64,000 bases of DNA from positions 248,001-312,000 of the forward strand of contig CAWJWD010000007.1 in NCBI GenBank assembly GCA_963846505.1, written 5' to 3'. The position numbers and the translations under genes were made by a program. This DNA comes from JACVRW01 sp963846505. GTDB lineage: Bacteria > Actinomycetota > Thermoleophilia > Solirubrobacterales > Thermoleophilaceae. The notes beneath the pieces were generated by a model. That model made no database searches. It was not told the origin of the DNA and was given only the letters and a program-made list of their open reading frames with translations. Positions 33,943 through 44,396 of this stretch are shown piece after piece; position 1 is the first letter of the stretch, and the number at the start of each line of letters is the position of its first letter.

Positions 33943-34008
33943 TATTGAACCTTGAGTCCGGGGGCTCTCCGCCATGTCTAAGTCCGGGGCTGGCAGACTT
34001 CGCCCCCC

Positions 34009-36643
34009 ATGGCCGACGATCGACGAGAGACGCTCGAGCAGCGCACCCGCTACCAGCCCGAGGAGGTGGAGGAGCGGGTCTTCGCGCGCTGGCAGGACGC
34101 CGGGATCTTCCATCCGGAGCCGGAGGGGGACGCGGCGGAGAACTTCTCGATCGCGATCCCGCCGCCGAACGTGACCGGCTCGCTGCACATGGGCCATGCG
34201 CTCAACGGCTCGTTGCAGGACGTGTGCATCCGTCTGGCGCGGATGCGCGGCAAGCACACCAAGTGGATCTACGGCACCGACCACGCGGGCATCGCCACCC
34301 AGCGTCAGGTCGAGAAGGCGCTCGCCGACGAAGGGCTCACCAAGGAGGAGCTCGGTCGCGAGGCGTTCGTCGAGCGCGTCTGGCAGTGGCGCGAGCAGTA
34401 CGGCTCGACCATCACCGGTCAGCTGCAGCGTCTGGGCGCCTCGCTCGACTACGAGGACGAGCGCTTCACGATGGACGAGGCCTACGCGCGCGCGGTGGCG
34501 CACGTGTTCGTGCGCCTCTACGAGAAGGGCCTGATCTACCGCGACAACTACATGGTCAACTGGGACCCGGGGCTGCGCACCGCGATCTCCGATCTCGAGG
34601 TCGAGCAGCGCAGCGTCGAGGACAGCCTCTACCTGATCGACTACCCGCTCGAGTCGGGCTCCGGCTCGGTGACGGTCGCCACCGTGCGTCCCGAGACGAT
34701 GCTCGCCGACACCGCGATCGCCGTGAACCCCGACGACGAGCGCTACTCGCGCCTGATCGGCGAGCACGCGGTGCTGCCGCTGGTCGGTCGCCGGCTGAAG
34801 ATCATCGCCGACGAGCACGTCGACCCCGAGTTCGGGACCGGCGCCCTCAAGATCACGCCGGGCCATGATCCCAACGACTTCGAGATCGGCCGCAAGCACG
34901 GGCTCGAGGAGATCACCGTGATCGGCGAGGACGGCCGCATCACCGACGCCGCGCCCGAGCGGTTCCGTGGGCTCGAGGTGATGGAGGCACGCAAGCAGGT
35001 CGTCGCCGCCCTGCGTGCCGAGGGCCTGGTCTCCGGCACGCGCCCCTACGTCCACGACGTGCCGCACTCGCATCGCTCGGGCCGGCGCATCGAGCCGCTG
35101 ATCTCGCTGCAGTGGTTCTGCGACATGAACGAGCTGGCCAAGCCGGCGATCGCCGCCGTGCGCGAGGGCCGGGTGCGCTTCCACCCCGAGAAGCCGTGGA
35201 CCGGCGTCTACCTCAACTGGCTCGAGAACATCCGGCCCTGGTGCGTCTCGCGTCAGCTCTGGTGGGGCCACCAGCTGCCGGTCTGGTACCGCGGCGACGA
35301 GACCTACGTCGGCGACGTCGCCCCCGACGGCGAGGGCTGGGAGCGCGATCCCGACGTGCTCGACACCTGGTTCTCGTCCGGCCTGTGGCCGTTCGCCACG
35401 CTCGGCTGGCCCGAGCGCACGCCGCAGCTCGAGGCCTTCTACCCGACCGACGTGCTCTCGACCGCGCGCGACATCATCTTCCTCTGGGTCGCGCGCATGG
35501 TCATGTTCGGGATCGAGCTGACCGGCAGCGAGCCGTTCACCGACGTGCCGATCCACTCGGTGATCCAGGCGCCCGACGGGCGTCGGATGTCGAAGTCGCT
35601 CGGCACCGGCATCGACCCGCTCGACCTGATCGGCGGCGGCCCGCGCCCGCCGGTGTTCGAGGAGGGCGGCGAGTTCCCCGCCTACGGCGCCGACGCGCTG
35701 CGCTTCGGCCTGCTGTCGATGTCCTCCTCGCAGGACGTGCGCTTCAACGAGGAGCGCGTCAGGCAGGGACGCGACCTCGCCAACAAGCTCTGGAACGCCT
35801 CGCGCCTGATCTTGCTGCGCGTGGGGGACGTCGAGCCCGACCCGCGCGCGGCGAAGACGGTCGAGGACCGCTGGATCGTCTCGCGCCTCGAGCGGCTGAC
35901 GAGCTGCCGTCACCGCGCACTACGACGGCTTCCGGCTCTCGGCCGCCGCGCTCGAGCTCTACGACGTCTTCTGGTCGGAGCTGTGCGACTGGTACCTCGA
36001 GCTCGCCAAGCCGCGGCTGTACGGCGAGGACGGCGACAACGCCGCGCGTCTCGGCGGTGCTGCTGTACGCGCTCGAGCGCTCGCTGAAGCTGCTGCACCC
36101 GGTGATGCCGTTCGTGACCGAGGAGATCTGGTCGCTGCTGCCCGGCGAGCGCGGCCTGCTCGCGGTGCGCGAGCTGGCCCGAGGCCGACGAGTCGCTCGT
36201 CGACGCCGACGCCGAGGCGTCGCTCGACCGCCTGCAGCGAGGCCGTGACCGTGCTGCGTCGCTACCGCGAGCAGGTCGGCGCCAAGCCGAGCGCCGTGAT
36301 CCCGGCGCGGCTGGCGGCCGAGGGCTACGACGAGGTGCGCGGCGGCGTGGCACGGCTCGCGCGCCTGGAGCTGACCGAGGACGGCTCGAGCAACGGCGAC
36401 GTGCTGGCGACCGTGCCGATCCCCGGCGGCGCGGTGCAGATCCTGCCCTCGGACGCCTTCGACCCCGAGGAGGCCGACCGCCGCATCGCCGCGCGGCGCG
36501 AGCAGCTCGAAGGCGAGATCGAGCGCTGCGAGCGCAAGCTCGCCAACGAGCAGTTCGTCGCCAAGGCGCCCGACGCCGTGGTGGAGGCCGAGCGGCGCAA
36601 GCTCGCCGAGTACCGCGACGCGCTCGAGCGACTGGGCGAGTGA
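34009..36643 (+). CDS. valS: Valyl-tRNA synthetase, four frame breaks in the 3' third
   Basis: A class I synthetase charging tRNA-Val; 876 residues once rejoined, normal for the family. Motifs are the HIGH signature as LHMGHAL, the editing-domain stretch GTGALKITPGHDPNDFEIG, WFCDMNELAKPA, DVLDTWFSSGLWPFATLGWP, and KMSKS as RRMSKSLG. The anticodon-binding domain and the C-terminal coiled coil (RREQLEGEIERCERKLANEQF) follow. The frame breaks at about 35904, 36047, 36174 and 36238, each repaired by removing one C next to a G. An essential gene cannot tolerate these, so they are probably sequence errors. Its stop overlaps the folC start (GTGA). Confidence 0.92.
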
Positions 36644-37957
36644 CGCCGACGCAGCGACCGATGACCTTCCGCGGCGCCGAGGAGTACCTGCTCGGGCTCG
36701 AGCTGTTCGGCATGCGCTTCGGGCTGGACCGCATGCACCGGCTGATGACGGTGCTCGGCCTGCCCCAGCGCCGCTTCGCCTCGGTGCACGTGGTGGGCAC
36801 CAACGGCAAGTCGTCGACGGTGCGCTACGTCGCGGCGATCCTCGAGCGCGAGGGTCTCGCCACCGGCAGCTACACCTCGCCGCACCTGCGCTCGTTCCGC
36901 GAGCGGATCGAGGTGGGCGAGCGGCCGGTCTCCGAGGCGCGACTTCGCAGCCGCGGTCCAGCGCGCGGCCCAGGCGGCCGAGCTGGTCGACCGCAACCAG
37001 GATCCCGACGACCGCGTCACCCAGTTCGAGGCGCTGACGGCTGCCGCCTACCACGAGCTGGCGCGCCGACGGGTCGAGGTCGCCGTGATCGAAGCCGGCC
37101 TCGGCGGCCGCTTCGACGCCACCAACGTGATCCCGTCGAAGGTCCAGGTGCTGACCAACGTCGGCCTCGAGCACACGCGCTGGCTGGGGCCGACAGTCGA
37201 GGACATCGCGCGGGAGAAGCTCGCGGTGGTGCCCGACCACGGGATGCTCGTGGTGGGGGAGCTGGCGCCGGAGGTCGAGGCGGTGGTGGAGCGCACGGTG
37301 GCCGAGCGGCACGCGCGGCTGGTGCGCGCGGACCCGAGGCCGATGGCGCGCACGGCGCTCGTGGAGCGGGCTCCGGGGCCGGCCGGGGACGCTGCCGCGA
37401 CGGCGCTCGGCCCGCCGGGGGGCTACCAGCGTGCCAACTTCGCGCTCGCCGCGTCAGCCGCCGAGGCCTTCCTCGGCCGTGCTCCTTCCCGCGAGGCGCT
37501 CGCGGCCGCGGCAGCGCAGACGCGCGTCGCAGGCCGGCTCGACGTGATCGACCACCATCCGCTCACGGTCCTCGACGGCGCCCACAACCCGGCCGGTGCC
37601 GCGGCGCTCGCGGCCGCGCTGGGCGAGGTGCTCGGCGAGCGGCGGCCGAGAGTCGGCGTGCTGAGCGTGCTCGAGGACAAGGACGCGGCCGAGATGCTGC
37701 GCCTGCTGCTGCCGAGCTTCGACCACGTCGTGCTGACGCGCTGCTCCAATCCTCGCTCGCTGTCGCCCGGCACGCTCGACGCGCTCGCCGCCAAGCTCGG
37801 CGGACCGCCGGCCGAGACGGTCGCCGCGCCGCGTGCGGCGCTGGCCCGCGCGCAGGAGCTGGCAGGGCCCGACGGCGCGGTGCTGGCGACCGGCTCGATC
37901 TACCTGGTGGGAGACCTCGTGCGGGCGGAGGGCGACGCTCGCGCCTCGAGCATGTGA
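36640..37957 (+). CDS. folC: Dihydrofolate synthase/folylpolyglutamate synthase, one frame break
   Basis: A Mur-ligase-family enzyme adding glutamate to dihydropteroate and folates; 438 residues after rejoining. The N terminus MRFGLDRMHRLMTVLGLPQ leads to the P-loop HVVGTNGKSSTVRYVAAIL and TSPHL. After the break come VAVIEAGLGGRFDATNV, the LEHTRWLGPTVEDIAREK loop, DGAHNPAGAAAL and the C-terminal Rossmann part. The frame is broken at 36940, where deleting one C (GCG-C-GAC) restores DFAAAVQRAAQ. GTG start overlapping the valS stop; valS-folC is a widespread pair. Confidence 0.92.
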
Positions 37958-38002
37958 GCGGCGCGCGTCGCCGCATGCCTCGCTGCGGCATCATTGCGGC
38001 CG

Positions 38003-38122
38003 ATGGACGGCGGTGAGGGACCTAGTTTCGTGGCGATGATCGCCCTGGTGGCCGTGGTGGTCGCCACCGTGATCCTCGTGTTCTTCGGCATCGGCTACGG
38101 CCTCGGCAGGCTTTTCCTGTAG
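38003..38122 (+). CDS. Small single-helix membrane protein
   Basis: A 39-residue frame starting with ATG: a short soluble start (MDGGEGPSFV) and one strong hydrophobic helix, MIALVAVVVATVILVFFGIG, ending YGLGRLFL. The composition is far from the local arginine-rich background and the tail looks membrane-proximal. An internal ATG at 38036 could also start it. It sits between folC and the zinc-ribbon gene. Function unknown. Confidence 0.5.
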   Translation: MDGGEGPSFVAMIALVAVVVATVILVFFGIGYGLGRLFL

Positions 38123-38148
38123 CCCGGGCTACTACACTCGCGAACCTC

Positions 38149-38769
38149 ATGGGCGCCTTCGCCGTCTTCGGCATCGAGAACGACGGGTTGAACCTCGCGG
38201 TCAACCTGCTGTTGCTGTTCCTCGTGGTGATCTGGCTCGCGTTGGTCTACTGGACCTTCTCGGACGCCAGGCGCCGCATCGCGGACCCGATGCTGGTCGG
38301 CTGCGCGACGGTCGCGTCGCTGTTTCCGTTCATCGGCACGATCGTCTACCTGATCGTGCGCCCGCCGGAGTACCTCGACGACGTGCGCGAGCGCGAGCTG
38401 GAGATCGCGGCGGCCCAGGCGCGCCTGGCGAGCCTGGACCACCACGCCTGCCCGTACTGCGGCTTCGACGTCGAGAAGGAGTTCCTGCGTTGTCCGAGCT
38501 GCCTGCGGCGGCTCAAGGAGCCCTGCACCACCTGCGGCAAGCCGCTCGATCCCCGCTGGAAGATCTGTCCCTACTGCGAGGCCGAGGTCGGCCAGGCGCC
38601 CGCCGAGGGCCGCCGGCCCCGGCGCCGCACCACCGCGGCAGCGGCTGCGGCGGGCGGCAGCAGCGGCCCTCGCTCCGCGCCACGCCAGTCCTCCCGCGCC
38701 AGCCGTCCCCCCGAGGGCGGCGAGCGGCCCACGCGCGTCTCGCGCGAGCGGCCGCCGTCCGCGGGCTAA
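38149..38769 (+). CDS. Membrane protein with double zinc ribbon
   Basis: A 206-residue protein. Two transmembrane helices (NLAVNLLLLFLVVIWLALVY, then VGCATVASLFPFIGTIVYLI) are joined by a short basic loop (FSDARRRIADP). A cytosolic helix follows, then a double zinc ribbon with four CxxC pairs: CPYC, CPSC, CTTC, CPYC. The last 60 residues are a basic Ala/Arg/Pro/Ser-rich tail, probably disordered. TACACT (38133-38138) ends 10 nt before the ATG. The role is unknown; it could sense metal or recruit partners to the membrane. Confidence 0.7.
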   Translation: MGAFAVFGIENDGLNLAVNLLLLFLVVIWLALVYWTFSDARRRIADPMLVGCATVASLFPFIGTIVYLIVRPPEYLDDVRERELEIAAAQARLASLDHHACPYCGFDVEKEFLRCPSCLRRLKEPCTTCGKPLDPRWKICPYCEAEVGQAPAEGRRPRRRTTAAAAAAGGSSGPRSAPRQSSRASRPPEGGERPTRVSRERPPSAG

Positions 38770-38784
38770 CCCTAGGAGAAACGA

Positions 38785-39192
38785 ATGGACCGGACCCTGA
38801 TCCTGGTGAAGCCCGACGCCTTCGCGCAGGCGCTCACCGGCGAGATCATCGCCCGCTTCGAGCGCAAGGGCCTGCGCATCGCCGCGCTGAAGCACATGAC
38901 CGTCTCGACCGAGCTCGCCCAGCAGCACTACGCCGAGCACCAGGAGCGCCCCTTCTTCGGCGAACTGGTGGAGTTCATCACCGGCGGGCCGCTGGTGGCG
39001 ATGGTGCTCGAGGGTCACGAGGCGGTCAAGGCAGCTCGCCAGGTGATCGGTGCCACCAACCCGATCGAAGCCGCACCCGGCACGATCCGCGGCGACTACG
39101 GGCTCGAGGTCCAGACCAACCTCGTGCACGGATCGGACTCGAACGAGTCCGCCGCCCGCGAGGCTGCGCTGTTCTTCGGCGAGCTTGGCTGA
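38785..39192 (+). CDS. ndk: Nucleoside diphosphate kinase
   Basis: A 135-residue enzyme of normal length that balances nucleoside triphosphates by a phospho-His intermediate. MDRTLILVKPDAFAQAL is the start signature, and the active-site region is NLVHGSDSNESAAREAALFF with the catalytic His in VHGSDS. The ATG has the clear ribosome site AGGAGAAACG. Its 3' end overlaps the maf start by 8 bp. Confidence 0.95.
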   Translation: MDRTLILVKPDAFAQALTGEIIARFERKGLRIAALKHMTVSTELAQQHYAEHQERPFFGELVEFITGGPLVAMVLEGHEAVKAARQVIGATNPIEAAPGTIRGDYGLEVQTNLVHGSDSNESAAREAALFFGELG

Positions 39193-39754
39193 GCCTCTGA
39201 TCTTGGCCTCGCGCTCGCCCCAGCGGCGAGCGATCCTCGAGCAGCTCGGGGTGGAGTTCTCGATCGAGGTGCCGGACGTCGAGGAGCTCGCGGCGGGGGA
39301 GCCGCGAGCGCTGGTGCTGGAGAACGCGCGGCGCAAGGCGGCCGCGGTCGCCGAGCGCATCGGCGCGGGAGCGCCGGGAGCGCGCATCCTGGCCGTCGAC
39401 ACCGCGGTCGTCCTCGACGGGCACGCCTACGGCAAGCCGGGCGACGAGGGGGAGGCGAGGTCGTTCCTGCGCGCCCTCTCCGGGCGCGAGCACGAGGTGA
39501 TGAGCGCGATCGTGCTGCGCGCGGGGGGCGAGGAGCGCTCCGAGGTGCCCGCCACGCGCGTTCGCTTCCGTGCGCTGGAGACCGCGGAGATCGAGCGCTA
39601 CGTGCGCTCCGGCGAGTGGCGCGAGCGCGCCGGCGGCTATGCGATCCAGGGGCTCGGAGCGTCGCTGGCGGAGAGCATCGAGGGCGATTACTGGAACGTC
39701 GTCGGCCTGCCCGTCGGGGCGCTCGTGCGGCTCGCGCCGGACCTCTTTCGCTGA
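39185..39754 (+). CDS. maf: Maf-like nucleotide pyrophosphatase
   Basis: A 189-residue house-cleaning phosphatase that hydrolyses non-canonical or methylated nucleoside triphosphates. The family start is LILASRSPQRRAILEQLG; AVDTAVVLDG gives the catalytic Asp; KPGDEGEARSFLRALSGREHEV and the C-terminal GGYAIQGLGASLAESIEGDYWNVVGLP complete the signature. TTG at 39185 within the ndk end is the only start that keeps the first strand. Position just before mreB matches the common maf-mreBCD order. Confidence 0.9.
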   Translation: MAEPLILASRSPQRRAILEQLGVEFSIEVPDVEELAAGEPRALVLENARRKAAAVAERIGAGAPGARILAVDTAVVLDGHAYGKPGDEGEARSFLRALSGREHEVMSAIVLRAGGEERSEVPATRVRFRALETAEIERYVRSGEWRERAGGYAIQGLGASLAESIEGDYWNVVGLPVGALVRLAPDLFR

Positions 39755-39920
39755 GGTTCGGAAATGCAGGGAATTTGGCCGCTGATGCACAAGTTGCGAG
39801 GCGTTTCCCGTACGGCATTTGTCGGCTAGACTCCCCAACGGCGCCTGCGCCGCCTCGATCTGCTCCCAGCCGGCGACGGACCTGCCGCGCCGGCCCCTAT
39901 CCTCACCTTCCAACCAGCGA

Positions 39921-40967
39921 ATGGGCTTCTTCTCGTACCTCACCGGCATGGGCGGCCGCGACATGGCCGTCGACCTCGGCACCGCCAACACCCTCGTCTA
40001 CGTGCGCGGGCGCGGCATCGTGCTGTCCGAACCGTCGGTGGTGGCGATCGACTCGCGCACGGCGGAGGTCCACGCGGTGGGCATCGAGGCCAAGCGCATG
40101 CTGGGTCGCACGCCCGGCACGATCCAGGCGATCCGCCCGCTCAAGGACGGCGTGATCGCGGACTTCGACGTGACCGAGCAGATGCTGCGGCACTTCATCC
40201 AGAAGGTCCACCAGAACCGCTGGGCGCACCCGCGCGTGGTGGTCTGCGTGCCCTCGGGCGTGACCGGGGTGGAGAAGCGCGCAGTCGAGGAGGCATGTCT
40301 CTCGGCCGGCGCACGCCAGGCCTATCTGATCGAGGAGCCGATGGCCGCCGCGATCGGCGCGGGCCTGCCGGTCGGCGAGCCCACCGGCAACATGGTCGTG
40401 GACATCGGTGGCGGCACGAGCGAGGTTGCGGTGATCTCGCTCGGCGGCATCGTGGTGTCCCAGTCGATCCGCATCGGCGGCGACGAGCTCGACGAGGCGA
40501 TCATCAACTACGTCAAGCGCGAGTACAAGCTCATGATCGGGCAGCAGACGGCCGAGGAGGTCAAGCTCGAGATCGGCTCGGCGTTCCCGCTCGTGGAGGA
40601 GGTGCAGGCCGAGATCCGCGGCCGCGACCTCGTCTCCGGGCTGCCGAAGACGATCGTGCTCACCAGCGAAGAGGTGCGCATGGCGCTCGAGGAGCCGCTG
40701 CAGGCGATCATCGACGCCGTCAAGGAGACGCTCGACCGCACCCCGCCCGAGCTCGCGTCGGACATCATGGACCGCGGCATCATGCTCGCCGGCGGCGGCG
40801 CGCTGCTGCAGGGGCTCGACGAGCGCCTGCGCGACGAGACGCAGATGCCCGCGCACCTGGCCGAGTCCCCGCTCACGTGCGTGGCGGTCGGCTCTGGTCG
40901 CAGCCTCGAGGAGTTCGAGGCCATCCACCGCAGCAACAAGAATTCCCGAAGCGGCCGGCGACGGTAG
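39921..40967 (+). CDS. mreB: Rod-shape-determining protein MreB
   Basis: A 348-residue actin homologue. MGFFSYLTG forms the amphipathic membrane-binding N terminus. Phosphate 1 is MAVDLGTANTLVYVRG, phosphate 2 MVVDIGGGTSEVAVISLGGI, and the adenosine site MLAGGGALLQGLDERL. It polymerises under the membrane and guides the elongasome formed with MreC, MreD, PBP2 and RodA encoded just downstream. The 166-bp leader before it contains TAGACT (39827-39832) with a weak TTTCCC 17 bp upstream, so this is the likely promoter of the cluster. The last residues (NSRSGRRR) are basic. Confidence 0.96.
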   Translation: MGFFSYLTGMGGRDMAVDLGTANTLVYVRGRGIVLSEPSVVAIDSRTAEVHAVGIEAKRMLGRTPGTIQAIRPLKDGVIADFDVTEQMLRHFIQKVHQNRWAHPRVVVCVPSGVTGVEKRAVEEACLSAGARQAYLIEEPMAAAIGAGLPVGEPTGNMVVDIGGGTSEVAVISLGGIVVSQSIRIGGDELDEAIINYVKREYKLMIGQQTAEEVKLEIGSAFPLVEEVQAEIRGRDLVSGLPKTIVLTSEEVRMALEEPLQAIIDAVKETLDRTPPELASDIMDRGIMLAGGGALLQGLDERLRDETQMPAHLAESPLTCVAVGSGRSLEEFEAIHRSNKNSRSGRRR

Positions 40968-40995
40968 CCGGCCAGCCCGATAGGGGCCCCGGAGG

Positions 40996-41881
40996 ATGTT
41001 CGATCGGAAGGTCATCCGCCGCCGGAGGGCGGCGCTCGCAGTCTTCGTCGTGCTGTCGGTGGCGCTGATCACCGCCTACTTCGGCGAGGGCTCCGGCGGT
41101 CCGCTGAACTCGCTCCAGCGCGGGGCCCAGGAGGCCTTCGCCCCGGTCGAGAGCGGCGCCAGCCGGGCGCTCAAGCCCGTGCGCGACCTGTTCGGCTGGG
41201 TCGGCGACACGGTCGACGCCAAGGGCGAGAACAAGGAGCTGGAGCAGCAGGTCGAGGACCTGCGCTCCCAGCTCGCGCGGGCGCAGACGACCAAGCACGA
41301 CGCGCGCGAGCTGCGCGGCCTCGCCGAGGTGCGCGACAGCAGCGGGTTTCCCACCGGCACCGAGCCGGTCACGGCGCGCGTGATCGCGCGCTCGCCCTCG
41401 GCCTGGTACTCGAGCGTCAAGATCGACAAGGGCGCCGGCGACGGCATCGAGGTCGATCAGCCGGTGATCGCCGCGGGCGGCCTGGCGGGACGCATCTCGC
41501 GCGTGACGGGCGGCACCGCCGAGGTCAAGCTGATCACCGACGGCTCGAGCGGCGTCTCGGCGCAGGTGGTGCCCAACGGCGCCCACGGCACGGTCACGCC
41601 CGAGGTCGGCGACGCCGGCAAGCTCGTGCTCGACTTCCTCGAGAAGAACCGCCGCGTCACCGAGGGCACGATCGTGATCACCTCGGGCTCGACCTCGTCG
41701 CGGCTCGAGTCGCTGTTCCCGCGCGGCATCCCGATCGGGCAGGTCGATCGACGTCGACAGCGACGAAGTCGAGCTGTTCGAGCGCGTGCACGTGCGGCCG
41801 TTCGCCGACGTGCGCGGGATGGACTTCGTCCAGGTGCTGACCGCGCCGGGGCAGGAGCGCGCGCAGGTGGTGACCCCGTGA
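40996..41881 (+). CDS. mreC: Rod-shape-determining protein MreC, one frame break
   Basis: A bitopic protein of 294 residues after rejoining. It has a basic start, one transmembrane helix (AALAVFVVLSVALITAYFG), a coiled coil (NKELEQQVEDLRSQLARAQ), then the paired beta-barrel extracellular domain with VIARSPSAWYSSVKIDKGAGDGI and GLAGRISRVTGGTAEVKLITDGSSGVSA. It links MreB to periplasm-side PBP2. The frame breaks at 41745; removing one C gives IGQVIDVDSDEVELFERVHV and the usual end DFVQVLTAPGQ. The stop overlaps the mreD GTG (GTGA). Confidence 0.92.
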
Positions 41882-42456
41882 GGTTCTCGCCCGGCTCGTT
41901 CGTGCGCGTGGGGCTGTTGCTGCTGCTGTGCGTGGTGCTGCAGCTGTCGGTCGTCAGCCAGATCGTGATCTTCGGCGGCAACGCGGACCTGGTCCCGCTC
42001 GTCGTCGCGGCCGTCGCCTACTACGCGGGCAGCATCGTCGGCTGCGCGACCGGCTTCGCCGCCGGCGTGCTGCTCGACCTCGCGGTCGGCGGCACGATGG
42101 GCGCCTCCTCGCTGGTGCTGACCGCCGTCGGCTACGGGGTCGGGCGCTTTCGCGAGCTGCGCGACCCCAGCCACGGCCTGCTGCCGGTGCCCGTCGGCGC
42201 GCTTGCCACCGCGGCCTGGGTGGTCGCGTACGCCGCCGTGTCGTTCATGCTCGACGTGGGCGCGGACGTGAGCGCCCTGGTCTTCCGCGACATGATCGTC
42301 ACGATCCTGCTCAACGCCCTGCTGGCGCTGCCGGTCTTCACCGGCACGCGCAAGCTGCTGCGCCCGTCGCTGGTGGTCGACCCGCAGGAGCTGCGCCGGC
42401 GCCGGCGCGGACCGCGCGAGAGCGGCCCGATCGGCCTGCGGGGGCTCGAGGTCTAG
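41878..42456 (+). CDS. mreD: Rod-shape-determining protein MreD
   Basis: A 192-residue membrane protein with five or six helices. Family features are the early helix VGLLLLLCVVLQLSVVSQIVIFGG, the stretch LVPLVVAAVAYYAGSIVGCATGFAAGVLLDLAVGG with the typical G-x-x-x-G-x-x-x-D, and RFRELRD before the third helix. The C-terminal tail is basic and cytosolic. MreD stabilises the MreC-PBP2 complex. It overlaps mreC and is followed 6 bp later by the PBP2 gene. Confidence 0.88.
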   Translation: MRFSPGSFVRVGLLLLLCVVLQLSVVSQIVIFGGNADLVPLVVAAVAYYAGSIVGCATGFAAGVLLDLAVGGTMGASSLVLTAVGYGVGRFRELRDPSHGLLPVPVGALATAAWVVAYAAVSFMLDVGADVSALVFRDMIVTILLNALLALPVFTGTRKLLRPSLVVDPQELRRRRRGPRESGPIGLRGLEV

Positions 42457-42462
42457 CCCGGC

Positions 42463-44396
42463 ATGTACCTCGACGACGAACGGCGCCCGACGCTCACGCC
42501 GCAGCTCGCCCTGCGCGTGGCCGTGATCGGCGGCGTGGCGCTGATCGCCTTCGCGGTGATCTTCTTCCGGCTCTGGTACCTGCAGGTGCTGTCGGGCGAC
42601 AAGTACCTGGCCGAAGCGCGCGGCAACCAGGTGCGCTCGATCAAGGTGCAGGCGCCGCGCGGCGAGATCGTCGACCGCAACGGGCGCGTGCTGGTCGACA
42701 ACACGCCCGGCCGCGCGGTCGTCGTCACACCGGACAAGCTCCCCGAGGACGGGGCCGAGCGCCAGGTGCTCTACCAGCGGTTGGGCAAGCTGCTGCGCAT
42801 CCGACCGCGACGGATCGAGCGCGAGGTCGACGAGCAGCTGAAGGCGCAGCCGTTCGCCGCGGCCACGGTCAAGGGCGAGGTCGGCGACGCGTACGTGCGC
42901 TACCTGCTCGAGCATCAGGACGACTTCCCGGGCGTCAGCGTCGAGCAGGTCTACCTGCGCGACTACCCGCATCGCGAGATCGGCGCCCACCTGTTCGGCA
43001 CGGTCGGCGAGGTCAGCGCGGAGGAGCTCCAGCAGACGCGCTTCCGCGGCGTCGAGTCGGGCGATCGCGTCGGCAAGACCGGCATCGAGCTGGAGTACGA
43101 CAACTTCCTGCGCGGGATCAACGGCGCCAGCCGCGTGCAGGTGGACGCGCTCGGCAACCTCAAGCGCACCCTCAACCGGCGCAACCCGCGCCAGGGGCGG
43201 CAGCTGCGACTGTCGGTGGACCTGGACGTGCAGCGGGTGGCGCAGGAGGCGCTCGCGGGCGGCACCGGCAAGGGCGCGTTCGCGGTCATGAACGTCAACG
43301 ACGGCGCAGGTGCTCGCGCTGGGCTCGCAACCGTCGTTCGACCCGAACGTCTTCGCGAAGACGGTCAGGCAGCGGGACCTCGACCGGCTGACCTCCAAGG
43401 AGAACGGCGAGCCGCTGGTCAACCGCGCGACCCAGGCGCGGCTACCCGACGGGCTCGACCTTCAAGCTCGTGACCGCGGTCGCGGCCCTGGAGAGCGGCC
43501 ACCTGACGCCCGACCAGATCCTCTACGACAACGGCTCGCTCAAGGTCGGCGGACAGGAGTTCAAGAACGCCGGCGACGCCGTCCACGGTGCGATCGCGCT
43601 CCGTCAGGCGCTGACGGTCTCCAGCGACGTGTTCTTCTACCAACTCGGCCAGAGCATGAACAACGACGGCGACGGCCTGGACCTGCAGCGCTGGGCGCGC
43701 AAGCTCGGCATCGGCCGCAAGACGGGCATCGACCTGCCGGCCGAGTCGCCGGGCGTGCTGCCGACGCCCAAGTGGCGCAACGCCGGCAACCGCGAGTTCA
43801 ACCGCTGCAAGCAGCGCAAGCAGCCGACGCAGGCGCAGATCTACGAGGGCATCTGCGGCTTCTTCGACCGTCCCTGGACCGTCGGCGACAACATCAACCT
43901 CTCCGTCGGCCAGGGCGACCTGGCGGCCGACCCGCTGCAGATGGCCGTCGCCTACGCTGCTGTGGCCAACGGGGGGCGCGTGCTCAAGCCGCGCCTGGGG
44001 ATGCGCATCGAGGACGGCAGCGGCCGCGCGCTGCAGCAGCTCGAGGCGCCGACCGCCCGCCGGCTCGACATCGCGCCGGAGTACCGCCAGGCGATCCTCG
44101 AGGGCCTGCGCGGCGCCGCCAGCGGCCCCGGCGGCACCTCGACGCCGGTGTTCGAGGGCTTCCCGATCCCGATCGCGGGCAAGACCGGCACGGCGGAGAA
44201 GGGGCTGGGTCGGGCCGACCAGTCGTGGTACCTCGCGCTCGCGCCCTACCCGAACCCGAAGTACGTCATCGCCGTCACCGACGAGGCCGGCGGCTTCGGC
44301 GCCGATACTGCCGCCCCGATGGCGCGTAAGATCTTGGCCGCCTTGTTCGACGTCAAGAACGACTCGGGCGGCCAGGCGGGGACGGCGCCGGACTGA
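42463..44396 (+). CDS. mrdA: Penicillin-binding protein 2 (elongation transpeptidase), two frame breaks
   Basis: A class B PBP of 643 residues after rejoining. It has one N-terminal membrane anchor (VAVIGGVALIAFAVIFFRLWYL) and the dimerisation domain with APRGEIVDRNGRVLVDN. The transpeptidase core carries the catalytic S-x-x-K in YPTGSTFKLV, the S-x-D in TVSSDVFFYQLG, and GKTGTAE. It crosslinks sidewall peptidoglycan together with RodA. The frame breaks near 43305 and at 43442; removing one base at each restores NDGQVLALGSQPSFDPN and TQARYPTGSTFK, so the active serine itself lies in the repaired join. The stop overlaps the rodA ATG. Confidence 0.92.

Noticed and set aside
33905..34008. T-box or other riboswitch before valS
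   Set aside because: The 104-bp space lacks the T-box signature and a specifier loop. It mostly holds the promoter of the divergent HTH gene and two short AGTCCGGGG repeats.
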